A stretch of DNA of 21,593 bases, from assembly GCA_038329555.1 (NCBI GenBank), contig JBBQNC010000031.1, positions 1 through 21,593 on the forward strand. Direction: 5' to 3'. Shown here piece by piece: positions 7,302 through 17,307 of the stretch (the first letter of the stretch is position 1; each line of letters starts with the position of its first letter). Under the pieces are notes generated by a model, which saw nothing but the letters and a program-made list of their open reading frames with translations, ran no database searches and had not been told where the DNA came from. Both the position numbers and the translations under genes were made by a program. This DNA is from JALYUA01 sp038329555. Its GTDB lineage: Bacteria; Acidobacteriota; Thermoanaerobaculia; UBA5066; Gp7-AA6.

Positions 7302-7347
7302 GGAGCCGGAGCGCTCGCGGGGCGCGAGCGCGGAGGCGACGAGATAG

Positions 7348-7432
<85 letters not shown>

Positions 7433-7440
7433 ACGAAACG

Positions 7441-7815
7441 TTACCTGGCTGGCGGTTTCGCGGGAGCGGGAGCGGCGGGAGCGGGAGCCGCGGGGACAGC
7501 CTTTCCGGGAGCCGGCGCCGGCGCCTTCTGCGCAGCGCCTCCCTTGGCGGGAAGCGTCGACATGACCGTGGTGCGCTGGTGCCGGTCGAGGATCGTCATC
7601 AGGACCGAGAGCACGATGAACCCGATGAACGCTCCCGTGGTCAGCTTGTGCAGGAGGGTCGTCGCCCCGCGGGCTCCGAAGGCCGTCTGCGTTCCGCCTC
7701 CCCCGAAGGCGCCCGCGATGTCCGCACCCTTCCCCTGCTGGACGAGGACGACCAGGATCAGGAAGAAACAGATGAAGACATAGACGACGACGGTCGCGAT
7801 GTAAGCAAATCCCAC
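7441..7815 (-). CDS. secG: Preprotein translocase subunit SecG
   Basis: A 124-residue inner-membrane protein, the SecG subunit of the SecYEG export channel. Two transmembrane helices (about residues 4-26 and 57-79) flank the diagnostic loop VLVQQGKGADIAGAFGGGGTQTAFGARG. The last ~35 residues are an Ala/Pro-rich tail, longer than in E. coli SecG, typical of the family's variable end. The start is GTG at 7815 with a GGGAGG ribosome site 4 nt upstream (7820-7825). tpiA ends 52 nt upstream; a good sigma-70 type promoter lies in that gap and overlaps the tpiA stop codon. tRNA-Leu follows 8 nt downstream. Confidence 0.95.
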   Translation of the reverse strand: MGFAYIATVVVYVFICFFLILVVLVQQGKGADIAGAFGGGGTQTAFGARGATTLLHKLTTGAFIGFIVLSVLMTILDRHQRTTVMSTLPAKGGAAQKAPAPAPGKAVPAAPAPAAPAPAKPPAR

Positions 7816-7842
7816 GGGGCCTCCCGGCGAAAAAGGGAACGA

Positions 7843-7871
7843 ATCTTACGTGCGGGCGGGCACGGCGTCAA
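7843..7871 (-). promoter_or_regulatory. Sigma-70 type promoter for secG-tRNA-Leu
   Basis: On the minus strand, TTGACG (7871-7866) is followed after exactly 17 nt by TAAGAT (7848-7843). Each differs from consensus at one (-35) or two (-10) positions. The TGA inside TTGACG is the tpiA stop codon. It would start secG with a leader of about 20 nt that contains the GGGAGG ribosome site. Confidence 0.65.
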
Positions 7872-8611
7872 GGAGCCCCGCCCGGAGGCGTCCCGACTCC
7901 GGCGATCGCGGCGAACCCGTCGGCGTCGAGGCTCGCGCCCCCGATCAGGAACCCGTCCATCCCCGAGCCGGCGAGAAGCTCCGCCGCATTGGCGGGCGTG
8001 ACGGATCCGCCGTAGAGGATGCGGACGTCCACACGGCCCGCGACCAGGGCGGCGAGCGTCTCCCGCGCCCGCGCCGCGTCGTTCGACGTGGCGGCGCGCC
8101 CCGTGCCGATCGCCCAGACGGGCTCGTACGCGACGACGAGCGGTGACGACGCCGGGTCGTCCGCCAGGGCCTCCATCTGCACGGCGATCACGTCCTGCTG
8201 CAGGCCTTCGGCGCGCTCCTCCTCCGTCTCTCCGACGCAATAGATCGGCACGAGCCCCGCCTCGCGGGCCCGCGCCAGCTTGGCGGCCAGGACCGATCCG
8301 CTCTCGCCGAAGTGGCGGCGGCGCTCGGAGTGTCCGACGATCACGTACCGGCACCCCGCGTCCGCGAGCATCACCGCCGAGACTTCTCCCGTGTACGGAC
8401 CCTCGCGGTGCGACGAGACGTCCTGCGCCCCGAGCGACCAGCGGCCGGCCGGATCCGCCGCTTCGGCGAACGCCGTGAAGGGCGGAGCGGCCACGAGGTC
8501 CGCGCCGGGAGTCCCGGGGCCGATCCGCGAGCCGAGCGCGGACGCCCAGCTCTTCGCCAGAGCGCGCGTGGAATTCATCTTCCAGTTCGCGACGAACAGG
8601 CGCCGGCTCAA
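7868..8611 (-). CDS. tpiA: Triosephosphate isomerase
   Basis: A 247-residue TIM-barrel enzyme interconverting dihydroxyacetone phosphate and glyceraldehyde-3-phosphate in glycolysis and gluconeogenesis. Signature segments in order: FVANWKMN with the substrate-binding Asn and Lys near the N-terminus, GAQDVSSHREGPYTGEVSA, the catalytic histidine in YVIVGHSERRRHFGE, the catalytic glutamate in VAYEPVWAIGTGRAAT (also the mobile loop), YGGSVTPAN and GFLIGGASL. The likely start is TTG at 8611, overlapping the pgk stop as TTGA; no ATG exists before the conserved N-terminus. Length and motifs are normal for the family. pgk is directly upstream, secG downstream, a common bacterial order. Confidence 0.95.
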   Translation of the reverse strand: MSRRLFVANWKMNSTRALAKSWASALGSRIGPGTPGADLVAAPPFTAFAEAADPAGRWSLGAQDVSSHREGPYTGEVSAVMLADAGCRYVIVGHSERRRHFGESGSVLAAKLARAREAGLVPIYCVGETEEERAEGLQQDVIAVQMEALADDPASSPLVVAYEPVWAIGTGRAATSNDAARARETLAALVAGRVDVRILYGGSVTPANAAELLAGSGMDGFLIGGASLDADGFAAIAGVGTPPGGAP

Positions 8612-9780
8612 CGTTCGAGCGCCTCGATCCCGGGAAGAGTCCCCGCCGTCAGGAATTCGAGCGACGCGCCGCCGCCGGTCGAGACGTGCCCGAAACGGTC
8701 CGCCACGCCGGCCTCGTTGGCGGCGGCGACGCTCTCCCCACCGCCCACGACCGTGAACGCTTCGGATTCCGCGAGGAGCATCGCGAGAGCCTTCGTCCCC
8801 CGATCGAACGGCGGCTTCTCGAAGACTCCCATCGGCCCGTTCCAGAAGATCGTCCGGACGGGAGCGAGGAGCCTCTCGAACTGCTCGATCGTCTTCTGGC
8901 CAACGTCGAGCGCCATGAGATCCGGGGGGATCGCGGAGATTCCCACCGTGCGCGCGCCGGCCGCGTCGTCCGGCGACTTCGCGACGACGAAGTCGGACGG
9001 GATCGCGACGACCTTCCCCTCCTTCTTGCAGAAGTCGAGGATCTCCCGCGCGAGCGGCACCTTGTCCTCCTCGAGAAGGGAGCGGCCGACGGAGAGCCCG
9101 ATGGCCCGGACGAAGTGGTTCGCCATGCCTCCGCCGACGAGAATCGCGTCCGCGGTCCGGGCGAGCGCGCGCAGGGTATCGATCTTCCCCGAGATCTTCG
9201 CGCCGCCGAGAATCGCCGCGAAGGGTCGCTCCGGCCGAAGCAGGCGGGAAAGAGCCTGAACCTCGCGCTCGAGGAGGAGGCCGGCGCCCTTGTCCGCGAC
9301 GAGCGCCGGAACCCCGACGATCGAGGCGTGAGCGCGGTGCGCGGCGCCGAAGGCGTCGTCGACGTAGACGTCGGCGAGCGCCGCGAGGCCGCGCGCGAAC
9401 TCGGGGTCGTTCGCCTCCTCCCCGGCGTGGAAACGGAGGTTCTCGAGGAGGAGCACCTCGCCGGGGGCGAGGGCTTTCGAGAGCGCTTCCGCCTCCGCCC
9501 CGACGCAGTCGGAAGCGAAGCGCACCGGACGGCCGAGCCGCGCGGCGAACTCCGTCGCGATCGGGGCGAGTGAGAGCTTCGGGTCCGCCTTTCCCTTCGG
9601 TTTTCCCAGGTGGGACGCGCAGACCACGCGCGCACCCGCCTCCAGGGCGAGCCGCACGGTGGGGAGCGTCTCCACGATCCGGGTCGGGTCGCCGACCCGC
9701 CCGTCGTCGAGCGGGACGTTGAAATCGACCCGCAGGAAGAGCCGCCGGCCGTCGAGCGCCAGGTCGCGGATCCCCTTCAT
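8608..9780 (-). CDS. pgk: Phosphoglycerate kinase
   Basis: A 390-residue cytoplasmic kinase that makes ATP from 1,3-bisphosphoglycerate and ADP. Motifs: FLRVDFNVPLDDGRVGDPTRI and SHLGKPKG in the N-terminal substrate domain, LLENLRFHAGEEANDPEFA, then in the nucleotide domain FAAILGGAKISGKI, FWNGPMGVFEKPPF, VVGGGESVAAA and the closing TGGGASLEFL. Length is typical. The ATG at 9780 gives the family N-terminus (MKGIRDLALDGRRLFLRVDFN); an open frame continues upstream only as Arg-rich sequence across the ggt promoter region. No Shine-Dalgarno site is present, but TAAGAT lies 8 nt before the start. It heads the pgk-tpiA pair; gapdh is not in the window. Confidence 0.97.
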   Translation of the reverse strand: MKGIRDLALDGRRLFLRVDFNVPLDDGRVGDPTRIVETLPTVRLALEAGARVVCASHLGKPKGKADPKLSLAPIATEFAARLGRPVRFASDCVGAEAEALSKALAPGEVLLLENLRFHAGEEANDPEFARGLAALADVYVDDAFGAAHRAHASIVGVPALVADKGAGLLLEREVQALSRLLRPERPFAAILGGAKISGKIDTLRALARTADAILVGGGMANHFVRAIGLSVGRSLLEEDKVPLAREILDFCKKEGKVVAIPSDFVVAKSPDDAAGARTVGISAIPPDLMALDVGQKTIEQFERLLAPVRTIFWNGPMGVFEKPPFDRGTKALAMLLAESEAFTVVGGGESVAAANEAGVADRFGHVSTGGGASLEFLTAGTLPGIEALER

Positions 9781-9788
9781 GACGGCGG

Positions 9789-9794
9789 ATCTTA
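9789..9794 (-). promoter_or_regulatory. Probable -10 element of pgk
   Basis: TAAGAT on the minus strand (ATCTTA on plus), 8 nt before the pgk ATG, identical to the -10 of the secG promoter. No good -35 is visible. Transcription would begin at or next to the start codon. Confidence 0.45.
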
Positions 9795-9807
9795 ACGGGG
9801 ACGCCCA

Positions 9808-9813
9808 TAGAAT
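9808..9813 (+). promoter_or_regulatory. Probable -10 element of ggt
   Basis: TAGAAT, one mismatch to TATAAT, 9 nt before the ggt ATG. With the pgk element it makes a divergent promoter region of only 42 bp. No clear -35 is seen. Confidence 0.45.
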
Positions 9814-9822
9814 GCGCGGACG

Positions 9823-11529
9823 ATGAAGCCGCTCCTTCTCGCGTGGGCCATCCTGTGGGCCCTGGCCGCGCCGGCCCTCGGGCAGAAGCCGCCGCAGGTC
9901 GCGCGCGGATCGGGCGGCGCCGTGGCAGCCGAGGAGGAAAACGCCGCACGCGTCGGCCTCGAGGTCCTGAAGCGCGGCGGCAACGCGACGGATGCCGCCG
10001 TCGCGGTCGCCTTCACGCTCGCGGTGACCTGGCCCGAGGCGGGCAACCTCGGCGGCGGCGGCTTCTGGGTCTCACGCGACGCGCGTGGCAAGGCGCTCGT
10101 GATCGACTATCGCGAGACCGCCCCGCGCTCGGCCCGACGCGATCTCTTCGTTCGCCCCGACGCCCGCGGCGCCATCCCCTCGTCCCGTGAGGGTCCGCTC
10201 GCTTCCGGCGTTCCCGGCTCGGTCGCGGGGCTCGCGCTCGCGCACCGACGCGGGGGACGCCTTCCCTGGAAGGACGTCGTGGCTCCCGCCATCCGCCTCG
10301 CGCGAGACGGCTTTCTCATGACGGAGAACATCGCGTCCTCGATCGGCGATCCGGAGCACCGCGACCGGCTCGCCCGCGACACCGAAACGGCGCGCATCTT
10401 CCTTCCGGGCGGAGCGCCGCCCGCGGTGGGATCCCTCTTCCGCCAGCCGGCTCTCGCGGCGACGCTCGAAGCCATCCGCGACCGCGGCGAAGACGGCTTC
10501 TACCGCGGCCGGGTGGCCCGCCTCGTCGAGGAGGGCCAGCAGCGCCAGGGAGGGCTCCTGACCAGGGGCGACATGGCCCGCTACGAGGCGAAGGTCCGCC
10601 CGGCGCTCCGGTTCCGGTTCGCCGGCGCGGAGATCCTGACGACACCGGCGCCGTCATCCGGACCCGCGCTCGCCGAGATGGCGCTGCTCGCAGAGATCGT
10701 CGGCGCGCCGCGGCTCGCGCCGCGCGACGTTTCCTCCGCGCACTATACGGCGGAGATCGAGAAGCGCGCGTTCCGGGACCGCAACCGCTACCTCGGCGAT
10801 CCAGCCTTCGGAGGAGTCCGCCAGAACCTCTTCACGGATCGCGAACGGCTGAAGAAGATCGCGGCGACCATTCGTCCCGATCGGGCGACGCCGACGAACG
10901 CCCTCCGCGGGCCCGAGAAGGAGAAGCCGAGCACGACGCACGTCTCCGTCGTCGATGCCGCGGGAAGCGCCGTCTCGATGACGACGACTCTGAACGACTC
11001 CTTCGGCAGCGCCCGCGTCGCTCCCGGTCTCGGCTTCCTGTGGAACAACGAGATGGACGACTTCGCCGCGAAGCCCGGACAGAAGAACATGTACGGTCTC
11101 GTCCAGGGAAGCGTGAACGAGGTGGCCTCGGGCAAGCGGATGCTCTCGTCGATGTGTCCCCTCATCGCAGTCGTGGACGGCCGCAACGCCCTCGTCCTGG
11201 GAACTCCGGGCGGCGCGACGATCGTGACCACGAACTTCCAGGTGATGCTCGGCGTCCTGCTGCGGCGAGAGCCGCTCGAGGCGGCGGTCGCGGCGCCGCG
11301 CTTCCACCAGCAGGATCTGCCCGACCGGGTCCAGGCGGAGCGGGGGCGCTTCGACGCAGCGTGGATGGACGGGCTGCGCCGGCTCGGGCACGAAGTCGTC
11401 GAGCGCGATGCCACGCAGGTCGGCCGAGTGAATGGGATCGCGCGCGACCGGCGCGGGTCGCTCACGGCCGTCGCCGATCCCCGCCGGAACGGCGCCGCGT
11501 TCGTCGTCCGCCCTCTCACGTCGCCGTGA
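9823..11529 (+). CDS. ggt: Gamma-glutamyltransferase (glutathione hydrolase family)
   Basis: A 568-residue Ntn-hydrolase proenzyme. It is exported: residues 1-20 form a signal peptide ending ALG/Q. The large-subunit part has AARVGLEVLKRGGNATDAAVA, NLGGGGFW and the R-E-T-A-P motif. Autocleavage is predicted before Thr371 in STTHVSVVD, which becomes the catalytic nucleophile of the small subunit; WNNEMDDF, LSSMCPLI and GTPGGATIVTT follow as in known enzymes. The family cleaves gamma-glutamyl bonds, classically of glutathione; in a bacillithiol maker the physiological substrate is uncertain, possibly gamma-glutamyl peptides in the periplasm. The ATG at 9823 has no Shine-Dalgarno site. The stop overlaps the mtnA start as GTGA. 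Confidence 0.95.
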   Translation: MKPLLLAWAILWALAAPALGQKPPQVARGSGGAVAAEEENAARVGLEVLKRGGNATDAAVAVAFTLAVTWPEAGNLGGGGFWVSRDARGKALVIDYRETAPRSARRDLFVRPDARGAIPSSREGPLASGVPGSVAGLALAHRRGGRLPWKDVVAPAIRLARDGFLMTENIASSIGDPEHRDRLARDTETARIFLPGGAPPAVGSLFRQPALAATLEAIRDRGEDGFYRGRVARLVEEGQQRQGGLLTRGDMARYEAKVRPALRFRFAGAEILTTPAPSSGPALAEMALLAEIVGAPRLAPRDVSSAHYTAEIEKRAFRDRNRYLGDPAFGGVRQNLFTDRERLKKIAATIRPDRATPTNALRGPEKEKPSTTHVSVVDAAGSAVSMTTTLNDSFGSARVAPGLGFLWNNEMDDFAAKPGQKNMYGLVQGSVNEVASGKRMLSSMCPLIAVVDGRNALVLGTPGGATIVTTNFQVMLGVLLRREPLEAAVAAPRFHQQDLPDRVQAERGRFDAAWMDGLRRLGHEVVERDATQVGRVNGIARDRRGSLTAVADPRRNGAAFVVRPLTSP

Positions 11530-12614
11530 GCGCCGCGGCTCCCCCGGAGGTCTTTCGCCCGCTGTACCGCGAAGGGCGCGTCCTCCGCCTCCTCGACCAG
11601 AGGCTGCTTCCCGGCCGGGAGACCTGGCTCGAGCTCGAAGAGCCGGCGGAGATCGCGGAGGCGATCCGCGACATGGCCGTGCGGGGCGCGCCGGCGATCG
11701 GGGTCGCCGCCGCGTACGGCGCGGCGTTCGCCCTCCGCGGCGGCGGAGAAGCGGACACGCGGTCGCGTTTCGAAGCGGCGCGCGCGCTTCTCGCCGCCAG
11801 CCGCCCGACCGCGGTGAACCTCTTCGCGGCCCTGGAGCGCATGGCCGGGCGCTTCGAGAGCATCGCGTCGCTCGCCCCGGGCGAGATCGAAGCCCTCCTC
11901 ATCCGGGAAGCCGACGCGATCGCCGCGGAGGACATCGCCTCGTGCCTGCGCATCGGGGCCTACGGCGCGGAGCTGCTTCGCGCGAACACGACCGTGCTCA
12001 CGCACTGCAACGCGGGCGCGCTCGCGACCGCCGGGTACGGAACCGCGCTCGGCGTGATCCGCGGGGCGATCGCGGCCGGCAAGCCCATCCGCGTCCTGGC
12101 CGACGAAACGCGTCCGTTCCTGCAGGGCGCGCGGCTCACCGCGTGGGAGCTCGCCCGGGATGGAATTCCGGTCGAGATCCTGACCGACAGCATGGCCGGG
12201 CACTTCCTGTCCCGGGGCGGCGTCGACGCCGTGATCGTCGGGGCCGACCGGATCGCGGCGAATGGCGACACGGCCAACAAGATCGGCACATACTCTCTCG
12301 CCGTGCTCTCGAAGGAGAACGGCATCCCGTTCTACGTCGCCGCGCCGGCGACCACGCTCGATCCGGCGTGCGCGGACGGCTCCGCCATCCCGATCGAGGA
12401 GCGGACGTCGGCCGAGGTGCTGACCATGGGGGGAGTCGCGATCGGTCCCGAAGGCGTCCTCGCGAGGCACGTCGCCTTCGACGTCACGCCCGCCCGCTAC
12501 GTGACCGCGATCGTCACGGATGAAGGCGTCTGCCGGCCGCCCTACGGAGAGACCCTCGCGGCCGCGGTGCGGCGCGCCGGGACGCGGCGGCAGACGGGCG
12601 CCGGCGCGCCATGA
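11526..12614 (+). CDS. mtnA: S-methyl-5-thioribose-1-phosphate isomerase MtnA
   Basis: A 362-residue isomerase converting methylthioribose-1-phosphate to methylthioribulose-1-phosphate in methionine salvage or related 5'-methylthioadenosine shunts. Motifs: MAVRGAPAIGVAAAYG, HCNAGALATAGYG with the catalytic cysteine at residue 161, ADETRPFLQGARLTAWEL, DSMAGHFLS, and VGADRIAANGDTANKIGTY with the catalytic aspartate at residue 241; these positions agree with the known Cys160/Asp240 pair. The GTG at 11526 overlaps the ggt stop (GTGA) and places the family N-terminus correctly. The gene end overlaps tsaD by ATGA. eIF2B-like paralogues share the fold, but the catalytic pair argues for MtnA. No other salvage gene is in the window. 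Confidence 0.94.
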   Translation: MSAAAPPEVFRPLYREGRVLRLLDQRLLPGRETWLELEEPAEIAEAIRDMAVRGAPAIGVAAAYGAAFALRGGGEADTRSRFEAARALLAASRPTAVNLFAALERMAGRFESIASLAPGEIEALLIREADAIAAEDIASCLRIGAYGAELLRANTTVLTHCNAGALATAGYGTALGVIRGAIAAGKPIRVLADETRPFLQGARLTAWELARDGIPVEILTDSMAGHFLSRGGVDAVIVGADRIAANGDTANKIGTYSLAVLSKENGIPFYVAAPATTLDPACADGSAIPIEERTSAEVLTMGGVAIGPEGVLARHVAFDVTPARYVTAIVTDEGVCRPPYGETLAAAVRRAGTRRQTGAGAP

Positions 12615-13711
12615 TCGCGCTCGGCGTCGAGACCTCGTGCGACGAGACGTCGGTCGCCGTCCTTCGCGAAGACGGCAGCATTCTCTCGAACGTCGTCGCC
12701 TCCCAGGTCGAGGCGCACGCGCTCTACGGCGGGGTCGTCCCGGAGGTCGCCGCCCGCGCGCACCTCGAGGCGCTTCCCGGAGTGTTCGAGCAAGCGCTCC
12801 GCCGCGCGACCGTCGACCTCGCCGAAGTCGGGCTCGTGGCCGCGACGGCCGGCCCGGGTCTGATCGGCGCGCTCCTCGTCGGTCTCTCGGCCGCGAAGGC
12901 GCTCGCGTTCGCCCGGCGGCTTCCCTTTGTCGCGGTGAACCACCTCGAGGGGCATCTCTTTTCTCCCTGGCTCCGCTCGGACGGCGCCCCCGCGGCGCCC
13001 GTCGAATATCCGTTCCACGGTCTCGTGGTGTCGGGCGGGCACGCCGAGCTCGTCCGCGTCGAGCCCGGCCGCATCGTTCCGCTCGCGCGGACCCGGGACG
13101 ACGCTCCCGGGGAAGCGTTCGACAAGGTAGCGCGCCGGGCGGGACTCGGTTATCCGGGAGGCCCCGTCGTCGACCGCATCGCCGCGCGCGGAGACGGCTC
13201 GCGGTTTCCCCTCCCGGTCGGGCGTCCGGGCGACGGCTCCGACGACTTCTCCTTCTCGGGGCTCAAGACCTCGATGCTCCGGGAGTTCGAGAAGCGCGGC
13301 ATCGACGGAACGCCCCTCGATCCCGAAACGCTGCCGGCGGAGCTCGTCGATCTCTTCGCGTCGTTCCAGCGGGCGATCGTCGGGGCCCTGCTCTCCCGTG
13401 TGGAGGCGGTCCACCGGCGCGAGGGGATCCGGTGCCTGGCGCTCTCGGGCGGCGTCGCCGCGAATACGGAGCTGCGCGCCACGGTTATGCGGTGGGGCGA
13501 GCGGGAAAACGTGCGCGTGCGACTTCCGGACCGGGCCTTGACGACCGACAACGCGGCGATGATCGCGTGGGCCGGGATCCTGCGCCACCGCGAGACGGGC
13601 GTCACGCCCGGGCCGGCGGCGCAGGCGCGATCCCGATGGCCCCTCGGCGAGGGGAGCTCCGAGGCGAGCCGAGAGAGGGCGACCCCCGCCGCCCGGCCGC
13701 CGTCGAAGTAG
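12611..13711 (+). CDS. tsaD: tRNA N6-adenosine threonylcarbamoyltransferase TsaD
   Basis: A 366-residue enzyme of the Kae1/TsaD family that transfers threonylcarbamoyl to A37 of ANN-decoding tRNAs, working with TsaB, TsaC and TsaE. It shows GVETSCDETSVAVL, YGGVVPEVAARAH, TAGPGLIGALLVGLS, the metal-binding H-x-x-x-H (HLEGH, His111 and His115), VSGGHAELV, DDAPGEAFDKVAR, FSFSGLKTS, ALSGGVAANTELR and TDNAAMIAWAG. The normal end is near SRWPL; about 22 further Arg/Ala/Ser-rich residues form an unusual C-terminal tail. The ATG overlaps the mtnA stop as ATGA and gives the normal start. The gene is the last of the ggt-mtnA-tsaD group. Confidence 0.96.
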   Translation: MIALGVETSCDETSVAVLREDGSILSNVVASQVEAHALYGGVVPEVAARAHLEALPGVFEQALRRATVDLAEVGLVAATAGPGLIGALLVGLSAAKALAFARRLPFVAVNHLEGHLFSPWLRSDGAPAAPVEYPFHGLVVSGGHAELVRVEPGRIVPLARTRDDAPGEAFDKVARRAGLGYPGGPVVDRIAARGDGSRFPLPVGRPGDGSDDFSFSGLKTSMLREFEKRGIDGTPLDPETLPAELVDLFASFQRAIVGALLSRVEAVHRREGIRCLALSGGVAANTELRATVMRWGERENVRVRLPDRALTTDNAAMIAWAGILRHRETGVTPGPAAQARSRWPLGEGSSEASRERATPAARPPSK

Positions 13712-13777
13712 GGGCGGACGGGCGGCGGCGAAGCCGGACACGAGCCTCGCACTTTCGCAGCCTGCATCCGGGAAGAC

Positions 13778-13809
13778 TGGAACGATGGGACGCTGGAACG
13801 ATGGGACGC
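13778..13809. repeat. Two tandem copies of a 16-bp unit
   Basis: TGGAACGATGGGACGC occurs twice head to tail (13778-13793, 13794-13809), ending one base before the -10-like TAGACT of lepA. It lies in the 115-bp gap between tsaD and lepA. Confidence 0.95.
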
Positions 13810-13815
13810 TAGACT
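13810..13815 (+). promoter_or_regulatory. Probable -10 element of lepA
   Basis: TAGACT, 11 nt before the lepA ATG, directly after the 16-bp tandem repeat. No Shine-Dalgarno site lies between it and the start. The region where a -35 would fall is inside the repeat and has no TTGACA-like hexamer. Confidence 0.35.
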
Positions 13816-13826
13816 GACCATTCCTC

Positions 13827-15622
<1,796 letters not shown>

Positions 15623-15626
<4 letters not shown>

Positions 15627-16366
15627 AGACCGAAGCCGCTTCCCAGACGCCGACGTCCACCACAAAGCCGCACTCGGCCGCGCGCGAGTGGTACGAGTCC
15701 CTGCTCGTCGCCGGCATCTTCGTGCTGTTCGTGCGCACCTTCATCGTGCAGACCTACCAGGTGCCGACGGGATCGATGGAGAAGACGATCCTCGTCGGCG
15801 ACCATCTCCTGGTGAACAAGTTCGCGTTCGCGCCCCGGGTCCGGGCGCTCGCCGGGATCCTTCCCTTCCGCGAGGTTCACCGCCGCGACATCATCGTGTT
15901 CAAGAAACCGGGCGACGACCGCAACGACAACAACGTTCTCGTCAAGCGCGCCGTGGCGGGCCCGGGAGACGTCCTGCTCGTCAAGGACAAGGTCCTGACC
16001 GTCAACGGCGTCATCGCGGACGGCCCCTGGGTGCAGCACATCGATCCGGAGACCTATGTTCCGGGAGATCCGAGAGTCCCGGAATCGACCCTCCTGCGCG
16101 ATCAGTTCGGGCCCTACAAGGTGCCACCGGGCCACTGGTTCGGGATGGGCGACAACCGCGACAACTCGCTCGACAGCCGTTTCTGGGGGCCGATTCCCCG
16201 GGAGAACATCTTCGGGCGTCCGTTTCTCCTCTACTGGTCGTACGAGGCCGAGCCGAACTCTCACATCTGGCGCGGTCCGGTCGACAAGATCCGGCAGCTC
16301 GCCGGCGTCGCGATCCACTTCTTCACGCGAACCCGATGGGACCGGATGTTCCGGCTCGTCCGCTGA
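15623..16366 (+). CDS. lepB: Signal peptidase I (first copy)
   Basis: A 247-residue inner-membrane serine protease that removes signal peptides from exported proteins. One N-terminal membrane helix (about residues 26-44) is followed by the active-site PTGSMEKTI with Ser51, GDHLLVNKF, VKRAVAGPGDVL with the general-base Lys108, and MGDNRDNSLDSRFWGPIP. The ATG overlaps the lepA stop (ATGA). The ~35 residues before the MGDNRD box differ most from the second copy. It ends with FFTRTRWDRMF, echoed by FRRTRWSRS in copy two. Both copies keep the Ser/Lys dyad, so both should be active. Confidence 0.95.
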
Positions 16367-16431
16367 CGGAGGGCGACCCCTGTCCTCCGGATATCGCGGG
16401 GCCTCCTCGTCCCGGGCGGCGGAAGCCTTCC

Positions 16432-17088
16432 GTGCTGCGCGAGTACGGCGAGGTCGTCCTCGTCGCCGTCGTCTTCGCCCTGTTCGTGCGCACGTTTCTC
16501 GTCCAGGCATTCGTGGTTCCGACTCCCTCGATGGAGAACACGGTCCTGGTCGGCGATCACCTGGTCGTGAACAAGTTCCTGTACGCGCCCCACGTGCGAG
16601 GACCGTGGACCAGGCTCCTTCCGTACCGGGACGTTCGCCGCGGCGACGTCTTCGTCTTCAAGTTTCCCGAGGACCCGCAGAGGGACTTCATCAAGCGTGT
16701 CGTCGCGCTCCCCGGCGACGTGCTCGAGATCCGCGACAAGAAAGTGCTCGTCAACGGCTCGGAGCTCGATGAGCCGCTGGCGGTGCACGCCGAACGAAAG
16801 ATCTGGAAGAACGACCGTGAGCTTCCCGAGTCGCTCCGGCGCCGCGATCAGCTCCCTCCCGTCCGCATCCCGGCCGACTCCTATTTCGCGATGGGAGACA
16901 ACCGCGACAGCTCTTACGACAGCCGTTTCTGGGGACCCGTCCCCTCCGGCCATCTGAAGGGGCGCGCTCTCTTCGTCTACTGGTCGCTCGCTCCGCCGGG
17001 CGCGGGCGAGCCGCGAGGGCTCGGGTCGCTCCTCTCCGGGCTCTTCCGCCGCACACGCTGGTCGAGGAGCCTGCTCGCCGTCCACTGA
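16432..17088 (+). CDS. Signal peptidase I (second, tandem copy)
   Basis: A 218-residue type I signal peptidase encoded 65 nt after the first. The membrane helix (about residues 6-24), PTPSMENTV with Ser33, GDHLVVNKF, FIKRVVALPGDVLEI with Lys88, and MGDNRDSSYDSRFWGPVP are all present. The GTG at 16432 is preceded by GGAAG (16421-16425) and yields a short cytoplasmic N-terminus; the frame is open further upstream through the intergenic bases, with a CTG as a less likely start. The parallel boxes and shared T-R-W-x-R ending point to tandem duplication. Whether the two differ in substrate choice cannot be read from the sequence. Confidence 0.93.
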   Translation: MLREYGEVVLVAVVFALFVRTFLVQAFVVPTPSMENTVLVGDHLVVNKFLYAPHVRGPWTRLLPYRDVRRGDVFVFKFPEDPQRDFIKRVVALPGDVLEIRDKKVLVNGSELDEPLAVHAERKIWKNDRELPESLRRRDQLPPVRIPADSYFAMGDNRDSSYDSRFWGPVPSGHLKGRALFVYWSLAPPGAGEPRGLGSLLSGLFRRTRWSRSLLAVH

Positions 17089-17307
17089 ATCCGGAGCCGG
17101 GCCTCGAACGCCGGCATCCGCCGGGCGAGCGGCGGCCGACGAGTGAAACCGGAAACCGGATCGGGGATCTCGAAGGCTCGGGAGAGCGGGCTGCTGGGCC
17201 GTCCGGGCACGCCCATCCCGCGCCACGACGACGCACCGGGGCCCGTCGAGACGGCTCGGAGGGCTCGCGGCTCGCTACCGCACCCGCGCCCTCTTTCGGC
17301 ACCCTGC

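Larger units (their letters stand above)
6910..7347. other. Gene-free interval with repeats and hairpins
   Basis: This 438-bp gap lies between the start of the minus-strand secreted-protein gene and the 3' end of tRNA-Leu. It holds that gene's ribosome site (about 6914-6919), an 8-bp tandem array (7034-7089), and two inverted repeats (7202-7219 and 7252-7301). The open frames across it read as repeats or Arg-rich sequence and show no protein family. Confidence 0.75.

Noticed and set aside
8612..9949. A 693-codon minus-strand frame that ends as triosephosphate isomerase
   Set aside because: The upstream part is an Arg-rich shadow of pgk; the overlap TTGA at 8611 and the conserved N-terminus mark the real tpiA start. 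Not a fusion.
10788..12470. Long minus-strand open frames opposite ggt and mtnA
   Set aside because: No family motif, unlikely composition, and the plus strand is covered by well-recognised enzymes.
11526..12614. A methionine-salvage gene cluster
   Set aside because: Only mtnA is present; neighbours are ggt and tsaD, so no cluster can be claimed.
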